NCBI RefSeq assembly: GCF_022682495.2
Contig: NC_071393.1
Span: 117,258,239 to 117,322,238, forward strand
DNA from: Desmodus rotundus
Lineage: Eukaryota; Chordata; Mammalia; Chiroptera; Phyllostomidae
DNA: 64,000 nt
Direction: 5' to 3'
How positions within the stretch are numbered: the first letter of the stretch is position 1; each line of letters begins with the position of its first letter. This document shows, one piece after another, positions 57,601-64,000 of this stretch. The notes under the pieces were generated by a model. The model searched no databases. It saw only the letters and a program-made list of their open reading frames with translations, and had not been told where the DNA came from. Made by a program: the position numbers and the translations under genes.

Positions 57601-59364
57601 TTCTTTTTAGTCACAACCTCCCTCCCATCATTGAACTTCATTTTTTAATCAAGCACCTGATAAGCAGCCTCCACTGCTCGCTGCTCACTAAAATACTTAC
57701 GAAGGCATAAAACACTGCACTCTCATGTTACCAGAAACTGGGACTTGCAGTTGGCCTATTGCCAAGATTTCCCCAAAGTCCAAGGCTGGTAGAACGGCAC
57801 TGGGAGTGCAGTGGGAAGCCCTCCTCAGCAGTGCTGAGCCTGCCCCGCGTCTTTCTCTGGAGTCAGCCCTCGGTTCAGAAGTGCAAGGGGCACTTTCGAT
57901 CAGAAAATTGAGCGGCTGCAGTTTGAGCCAGAGTGTTGTTTTATCCTTCACTTCCCAATCATTATCTTTCAGTGTCTGTCTGGAGGCTGTAATTCCCAGA
58001 ATACTCTTGGATAGGGAGTCTTACTGTTTCTCTGTGCTTGTTTGTGTTTGAGGGTAGGAGAAGGCAGTCACAGCATATTGAGTGCTAGGAAATACAGTCT
58101 CAAAAAATAAAGTTTACTGTTGGCATAGACAGAGAAGGAAAAAGCACTCATAGTAGAGCATTCTGGAAATTACACTGTTTTATATGTCATCATTTATTGC
58201 AGACTCCTAGAACGGGGCAGAATCAGGCAGTGAGGTTTGGAAGATCCTGTGTCAGTCTAACGCAGCTCTGTGTGACAAAAGCCTGCCAGGGATGCTGGGG
58301 ACTAGGCCTGGGGTCTGCACGTCCTCTCGGCCGACTGTCGATGTGAGAAGAGCTTGTTACTACCATATCCAAGGGAGTACAGAGTGGGGTTAAAGGTAAT
58401 TTACACGCTCTTTCTGCTGGCGAATTTCCCTAGAATCCTACCAGATTCTAGGGAAACCAGTTCTCAACAACTTAGGCAGAATAAAGAAAGGAGAACATGC
58501 ATCCTAAAAGTTCAGAGGAAGACACATCTTTGAAAATGACTGCCACTGGACACCGGGAGAATATTTTAGATGATCTTCCTTAGGACTGTGGAGCAGGAGC
58601 AGTAAGTAAGTCATAGGACAGAAAGGTGGCTATTTGAAAACCCACATGTATGGGAGGAAAAATTGTAGGAAATTTTAAATGTAATTTGAAATGTTAACAT
58701 GAAGGACAGTTCATCCTGCCGAGCAGTGAGTTGATGATGTGGAAAACTTCAGAAGCCCTGCCAAAATGCAGAGGGGAGCTAAAGATGAGAGAGAAGGTGA
58801 TAGATGTGGAGGACAGAGAATAGAGGCCTGGTCTGTGCGTATGTAAATATTTCCAAGGAAGAACCCAAAGCACTGGACTAGAAGAATGATTTAAAATACA
58901 GAACTAAAAAGAAAAAGTGTTCCTTGAAAACAATTAAGTATAAAGATTAAAAGGGATAACTGATGAAAAATAAACCTGTACCTATATATATCCTGGCAAT
59001 ATTTTTCCATCTGAATGAAACTAAGAAAACCAACTCCTTCATTATGCAGTCTCATAATTTATTATGGGAATAATTTTACAATTGATGTGAGGTATTTCTC
59101 TGAAAAACTCTCTCAGTCATGTTTACTTTCAGTCTTAGAAGTCTGATTACATATGGTTACAGGTGTCCCACCTCCACCCAGGAAAAGGACTGGGAAAAAA
59201 TTGAGCAGAGATGTCTTTGGACAGTGGATCTAGGAGTGACATCTTTTCTTTCTATTTTACTGAAGCCTAAGACAATTTAAGATTTTTATTAAATATATCA
59301 TTATTTAATAAATTAAAATGAAAGCTCCTTATTTTATAGCATGTTGTAAGCCATAAAACTTATC

Positions 59365-60080
59365 CATTTCTTTTTTTAATTGATTTAATCTTTCTCATAT
59401 TTTTTTTCCATTACCATTTAGTCCCCTTATCCTCCCCTCCCCCAGCAGTCACCACACTGTTGTCCATGTCCATGAGCCCTTTTCCCTTTTTTCTCAATCC
59501 ATCCACCCCCTAACCTTCCCTCTAGCTATCCCCTAGCTGTCATCTGCTTTCCATGTATGAGTTTGTCCCCATTTTCCTTGTTTGTTCAGTTTGTTCATTG
59601 GATTCCACATAGGAGTGAATCATATGGTATGTGTCTTTCTCTGACTGGCTTATTTCACTTAGCATAATGTTCTCTAGGTCCATCCATGCTGTCACAAAGG
59701 GTAAGATTTTCTTCATTTTTATGGCCAAGTAGTAGTCTATTGTGTGAATGTCCCATTGTTTTATCCACTCATCTACTGATGGACACTTGGGCTTCTTCCA
59801 TATCTTAGTGATTTTAAGTAACACTGCAATGAACATAGGGGTGCTTATGTTCTGTCAAATTAGTGTTTTAGGTTCCTTCGTATATATTCCCAGAAGTGGG
59901 ATAGCTGGGTCAAAAGACAGATCGATTTTTAGTTTTTTGAGGAAATTCCATAGCTTTCCACAGTGGCTGCACGTAGTTTGCATTCCACCAACAGTGCAAA
60001 AGAGTTCCCCTTTCTCCACAGTCTCACCGGCACTTGTTTGTTGATTTACTTAACGATGGCCATTCTGACCTGCTTATTTC
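59365..60080 (-). mobile_element. L1 3' end, 5'-truncated
   Basis: On the minus strand this is the end of ORF2 (frame 59,836-59,540 includes SVDEWIKQWDIHTIDYYLAI and 'MDLENIMLSEISQSEKDTYHMI'), followed by a 3' UTR to about 59,370. The 5' cut at about 60,080 leaves no reverse transcriptase. Younger than the L1M fossils in the window but inactive. Confidence 0.9.
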
Positions 60081-60429
60081 TTTTGAGATTAGATGTAAGA
60101 GACACCTCTTATTCAAGGTACTTGGTTAATCTTAAATGAGTAAGGAATCCAGGTAGTAACTTATTAATACCAACTTTTGATTATAGGTGATAAATTTATT
60201 CTGTACGCCCTTACTGGAATTGAGACAGGTATAAAATATTCTCATTTAGTTCTAAATTTACAGTCTTCTGTAGTTAGGAGTATGAAAGAACTAGCAAGTT
60301 CTCAGGCAAGAGGACAAGCTGCGATTTTCTCTTAACTGTGGGAATTTAGAGAGATTTGTCTTACCAACAGTAGAAGCTTCTCATGAGGGCTAGGAGGTAG
60401 GGAATTATTTTCAAAAACTAATTTATAAA

Positions 60430-60965
60430 GATGCTATGTTATTGCGGCAGAAAAAATTGCCCTAAAGTGTAGCAGCAAACGTATATTCTTGCAGTTCCTG
60501 AAGTCAGGAATCAGGGAGCAGTGTAGTGGGCTGACTGTGGTTCAGAACCTCATACTCTTGCAGTCAAATTGTTGGCCGAGGCCGAAGTTGTCTCAAGACC
60601 TGACTAGGAGCAAAGGATCCACTTCCAAGTTCATTCACAGGGTTGTTGGCAGATCTTACTTCCTTATAGGCTGTTGACCAAGGGTCTGAGGTTCTTTCCA
60701 CATGGGCTTCTCTAAGGGGCTATTAATGGAGAGAGAGAGGGAGAAGGAGAGAGAGAATCTCCAGAGTGCCAGATGGAAGCCACCGTTGCCTTAAGCCTAT
60801 TCTCAGAAGTGATATACCGGTACTCCTGCCTATGCTATTGGTTACACAGACCAACCAGGGTGTGAAACACCAGGAAGTAAGTCGTCTGGGAGTTTGGTTA
60901 CCAGAGATGGCCACTGGCCTTCTGAATTTTTTCCTACCTTACTGTGAGGCTAAATTCAGGAATAG
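60430..60965 (-). mobile_element. MLT1-type MaLR LTR, diverged
   Basis: 'gcggcagaaaaaattgccctaaagtgtagcagcaaac', 'ttgcagttcctgaagtcaggaatcagg', a GAGAGA-rich patch at 60,727-60,755, then 'gatggaagccaccgttgcctt' and 'gcctatgctattggttacacagaccaacc' follow the order of a reverse MLT1 LTR. Confidence 0.6.
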
Positions 60966-61444
60966 TTCAGACTAGCATTTCCCCAGAACTTATTAGAAGA
61001 AGGTTTTTACTTCAATTTCAAAGGACGTGCATTCAGGAACTATAAGGGCAAACAGATATATATCCCTAAGAGTGTATTTTATTGTGTTTTAAGTAAGCAC
61101 ACCGAAGATAAATGTTTATTTTTAAATTCAAGATAGGGCATGCAGGGGGAGAGCTTTTTTCCGAGCGAGTTCAGAATGAGTTTTCTTGGTGTTCAGCACG
61201 CACGGCGCATTTTTGGCTGATAAGAAGTAGTCGGAGCACAACTAGGACTCCAGCTGTGTCTGAATGTTTTAAGTAGCAAAAAGCAAGGGAGCAGTTTACT
61301 TAGTTCAGTTAATCACTTTGCATTTTCAGGAGAATGAGAATGAGAAGTGCTGAAATTCAAAAGAAACTTACAGGATTGACTTAAGTAAGTGAGGTGAATC
61401 TCTCTGTGCACCAGCCATGTTTTAGTTGCCATTCAGCGAGTCCA

Positions 61445-61665
61445 TGGGCTTTGGAGATACACCGGCCTGGCTCTGATGCTATTCCCTGTGCAGTGTTGGG
61501 CACGTGCTCACCTCTCTAAGCCTCATTCTTTTATCTGTAACAGGAGGTTGACATAGTTACCTCAGAGGTTTTGGGTAGAACAAATGCAATATTGAATACA
61601 AGGCACTTAGTACTTTGCCTGGCCTGTAGTGGAACTCCATAAATGGCATTACTGGTATCAATAAT
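61445..61665 (+). repeat. MIR SINE
   Basis: 'gggctttggagatacaccggcctggctctgatgc', 'cacctctctaagcctcattcttttatctgtaacagg', 'aaggcacttagtactttgcctggcctgtagtggaactccataaatggc'. Confidence 0.9.
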
Positions 61666-61811
61666 TAATAGTAGCCTTCTATGTTAATAATTTCCCTAAT
61701 AAACTCAATTCAAATACCAGACCTTTTCTTGAGACACTTGTGGTTTAGATATTGTTGAGGTTAGTGTCTCCTTCTCTCTTGGATGAAACCTAGTGCAGGG
61801 AAAATACTAGA

Positions 61812-62280
61812 TTTCAACTTCCAGTTAAGATGGTGGCATTGGCAGACATGGCTTGCCTCGTTGCACAACCACATCAAAATTACAACTACAATATAGAACA
61901 ACATCACTGAGAACCATCAGCAATCAAGTTGAATGGAAGTCTGACAACTGTGGAATTGAAGAAATCACATCCATCCAGACTGAGCTGGTGCCACATCTGA
62001 GACTCCATCAACCTGGCTAACTAACACTGATCTGCCTTGGAGATCCCCAGAGACTCTGCCCCACCCAACTTAGGGGCCCACCCAAGCTGCTTTTTCATAT
62101 GAGTGGCTGGTCTTGGCTCCTGCTTTCCTACTTCATAAGTCCTCTCAACACAAGCAAAGCTGGCCTCAGTGAGCCCCATGCCTGGTACTAGCAGCAGCCA
62201 GCCTAGATTAACAGATTGGCTTTGCCTGGGAATCCCAAAGCCAGCACAAGTAGCAGCCATCTCAGACTGCTACAGCTTTG
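61812..62280 (+). mobile_element. L1 5' UTR fragment
   Basis: 'caacttccagttaagatggtggcattggcagacatggcttgcctcgttgcacaaccacatcaaaattacaac' is an L1 5' start with the usual 'gatggcggcat' phrase. It ends abruptly at about 62,280, where antisense ORF2 sequence begins. Confidence 0.75.
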
Positions 62281-62467
62281 TTCCCCACTCGTCTGTTGAT
62301 GGGCACTCGGCTGCTTCCATAGTGTGGCTGCTCTACATAACACTGCAATGAACATAGGGGTGCATACGTTTTCAAATTAGTGTTTTGGATTTCTTCAGAT
62401 ATATTCCCAGAAGTGGAATTGCTGGATCATAAGGCAGTTCCATTAATAATTTTTTTTGATACTCGGT
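62281..62467 (-). mobile_element. L1 ORF2 3' fragment, antisense
   Basis: 'ccactcgtctgttgatgggcactcggctgcttcc', 'aacactgcaatgaacataggggtgcatacg', 'tattcccagaagtggaattgctggatcataagg' parallel 59,761-59,920. It is cut on both sides: by the L1 5' UTR at the left and the half-L1 insertion at the right. Confidence 0.85.
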
Positions 62468-64000
62468 ATTTATTTATTTATTTTAATATATTTATTGATT
62501 ATGCTATTACAGTGGTCCCATTTCCCCCCCCCTCACTCCACTCCATCCTGCCCACCCCCTCCCTCCCACATTCCCCCCCTATAGTTCATGTCCATGGGTC
62601 ATACTTATAAGTTCTTTGGCTTCTACATTTCCTACACTATTCTTACCCTCCCCCTGTCTATTTTCCACCCATCATCTATGCTACTTATTCCCGGTACCTT
62701 TCCCCCCCTCTCCCCCTCCCACTCCCCTATTGACAACCCTCCATGTGATCTCCATCTCTATGGTTCTGTTCCTGTTCTAGTTGTTTGCCTAGTTTGCTCT
62801 TGTTTTTGTATTAGGTGTGGTCGTTAATAACTGTGAGTTTGCTGTCATTTTTACTGTTCCTATTTTTGATCTTCTTTTTCTTAGGTAACTCCCTTTAACA
62901 TTTCATATAATAAGGGCTTGGTGATGATGAACTTCTTTAACTTGACCTTATCTGAGAAGCACTTGATCTTCCCTTCCATTCTAAATGATAGCTTTGCTGG
63001 ATGCAGTAATCCTGGATGTAGGTCCTTGCCTTTCATGACTTTGAATACTTCCTGCCAGCCCCTTCTTGCCTGTAAGGTCTCTTTTGAGAAATCAGCTGAC
63101 AGTCTTATGGGAAGACCTTTGTAAGTAACTGTCTCCTTTTCTCTTGCTGCTTCTAAGATTCTCTCCTTCTGTTTCATCTTGGGGAATGTAATTATGATGT
63201 GCCTTGGTGTGTTCCTCCTTGGGTCCAGCTTCTTTGGAACTCTCTGAGCTTCCTGGACTTCCTGGAAGTCTATTTCCTTTGCCAGATTAGGGAAGTTCTC
63301 CTTCATTATTTGTTCAAATAAGTTTTCAATTTTTTGTTCTTCCTCTTCTCCTTCTGGCACCCCTATAATTTGGATGTTGGAACGTTTCGAGATGTCCTGG
63401 AGGTTCCTAAGCCTCTCCTCATTTTTCTGAATTCTTGTTTCTTCATTCTTTTCTGGTTGGATGTTTCTTTCTTCCTTCTGGTCCACACTGTTGATTTGAG
63501 TCCCAGTTTCCTTCGCATCACTATTGGTTCCCTGTACATTTTCCTTTGTTTCTCTTAGCATAGGCTTCATTTTTCATCAGGTTTTCAAACAGATTCAACC
63601 AATTCTGTGAGCATCTTGATAACCAGTGTTTTGAACTGTGCATCTGATAGGTTGTCTATCTCTTTGTCGCTTAGTTGTATTTTTTCTGGAGCTTGGAAGT
63701 GTTCTGTCATTTGGGCCATTTTTTTTTTTTTTGGTCTTGGCGAGTCTGTTACTTTAAGGGGCGGAGCCTTAGGTGTTCACGGGGCGGGGTAGCGCTGGTG
63801 GCTGCGCAGTGACGCTGAATGTGGGGGAGGGGCCGAGTGGGAGCAATGGCGCCCGCTTCACTCTCCACCGGATTTCAATATTTCATTCTGCTACCCACAT
63901 TCAAACTGGGCCCCTCTGGTGCTGATTCCCGAGTGGTTGGGCTTGTGCACGCCCTAGGCCCCTGTGGGTCTCTCCAACGACCTCTTCTGTGAGGCTGGGA
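62468..64000 (-). mobile_element. HAL1-like (half-L1) retrotransposon, 5' end beyond window
   Basis: On the minus strand: leader from the window edge (matching 18,060-18,330 of the first copy), ORF1, then straight into the G-rich 3' UTR ('tgtcaataggggagtgggagggg', 'gacccatggacatgaacta') and an AATAAATATATTA tail at about 62,485. ORF2 is absent, with the same junction as in the other two copies. Less decayed than the copy at 16,780. Confidence 0.88.
62881..63725 (-). pseudogene. Half-L1 ORF1 protein, nearly intact
   Basis: A 229-codon open frame (63,570-62,881) codes for most of an L1 ORF1p. Around residues 65-105 is the RRM-like domain (NIQIIGVPEG; then LFEQIMKENFPNL), around 120-130 a second RRM strand (RRNTPRHIIITF), and from about 150 the C-terminal domain (LPIRLSADFSKETLQARRGW; LSFRMEGKIKCFSDKVKL). 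The true N-terminus lies upstream (about 63,722) but is separated by a stop and an apparent one-base deletion near 63,573-63,590. The intact protein would be near 280 residues, shorter than the roughly 340 of human ORF1p, mainly in the N-terminal coiled-coil part. One copy alone cannot show whether expression occurs. Confidence 0.85.

Noticed and set aside
52861..64000. Search for GPATCH2L exon 3
   Set aside because: No frame with the expected acidic serine-rich continuation preceded by an acceptor was found.

Overview
The window is mammalian nuclear DNA, most likely from a bat. The best lineage evidence is four copies of a tRNA-derived VES-type SINE (28,990-29,196; 54,347-54,553; 55,077-55,268; 55,578-55,757), whose head matches the SINE family known from bat genomes. 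Around them are bat-type L1 tails, a mariner remnant and many older mammal-wide repeats (MIR, L2, MER5A, MLT1, MLT2, L1M). There is no bacterial-style gene organisation; almost all long open frames here are chance frames in GC-rich or repeat DNA.

Only one functional protein-coding gene can be supported. GPATCH2L (G-patch domain containing 2 like) lies on the + strand: a CpG-island promoter at about 49,730-50,400, a non-coding first exon ending at 50,041, intron 1, and coding exon 2 (52,185-52,856) with the first 220 codons. The rest of the gene runs off the right edge; intron 2 fills 52,857-64,000. In human 14q24.3 this gene lies between IFT43 and ESRRB (from memory), so positions 1 to about 49,700 should be the intergenic interval upstream of it.

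Layout. 1-16,500: intergenic DNA with a processed RPS24 pseudogene (1,560-2,065, - strand), scattered MIR/L2/MER5/MLT1 repeats, a CA-rich minisatellite (10,560-10,800) and two candidate conserved elements. 16,500-18,710: an old L1 tail holding a 1.9-kb half-L1 (HAL1-like) insertion with a target-site duplication. 18,710-40,200: mostly unique DNA rich in possible regulatory segments, the strongest at 35,395-35,760, 37,680-38,110 and 39,170-39,900; the last includes a CpG island with no visible gene. 40,330-45,520: a dense nest of transposons (MLT1, old L1, HAL1-like tail, L2 and a mariner inserted in the L2). 45,520-49,570: MIR, Tigger, L2 and L1M pieces. 49,730-64,000: GPATCH2L 5' end, with VES SINEs, L1 tails, an MLT1 and a second long HAL1-like copy at the right edge.

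The observations most worth checking are three copies of an L1-derived family in which ORF1 passes straight into the 3' tail with no ORF2; a mariner copy that lost its catalytic domain but keeps an open DNA-binding frame; two upstream ORFs in the GPATCH2L leader, one with a stop codon created at the exon 1/exon 2 junction; and the possible enhancer cluster at 35-40 kb. I found no convincing wholly new system. Repeat names and conservation claims rest on recognition by eye, not on a search.
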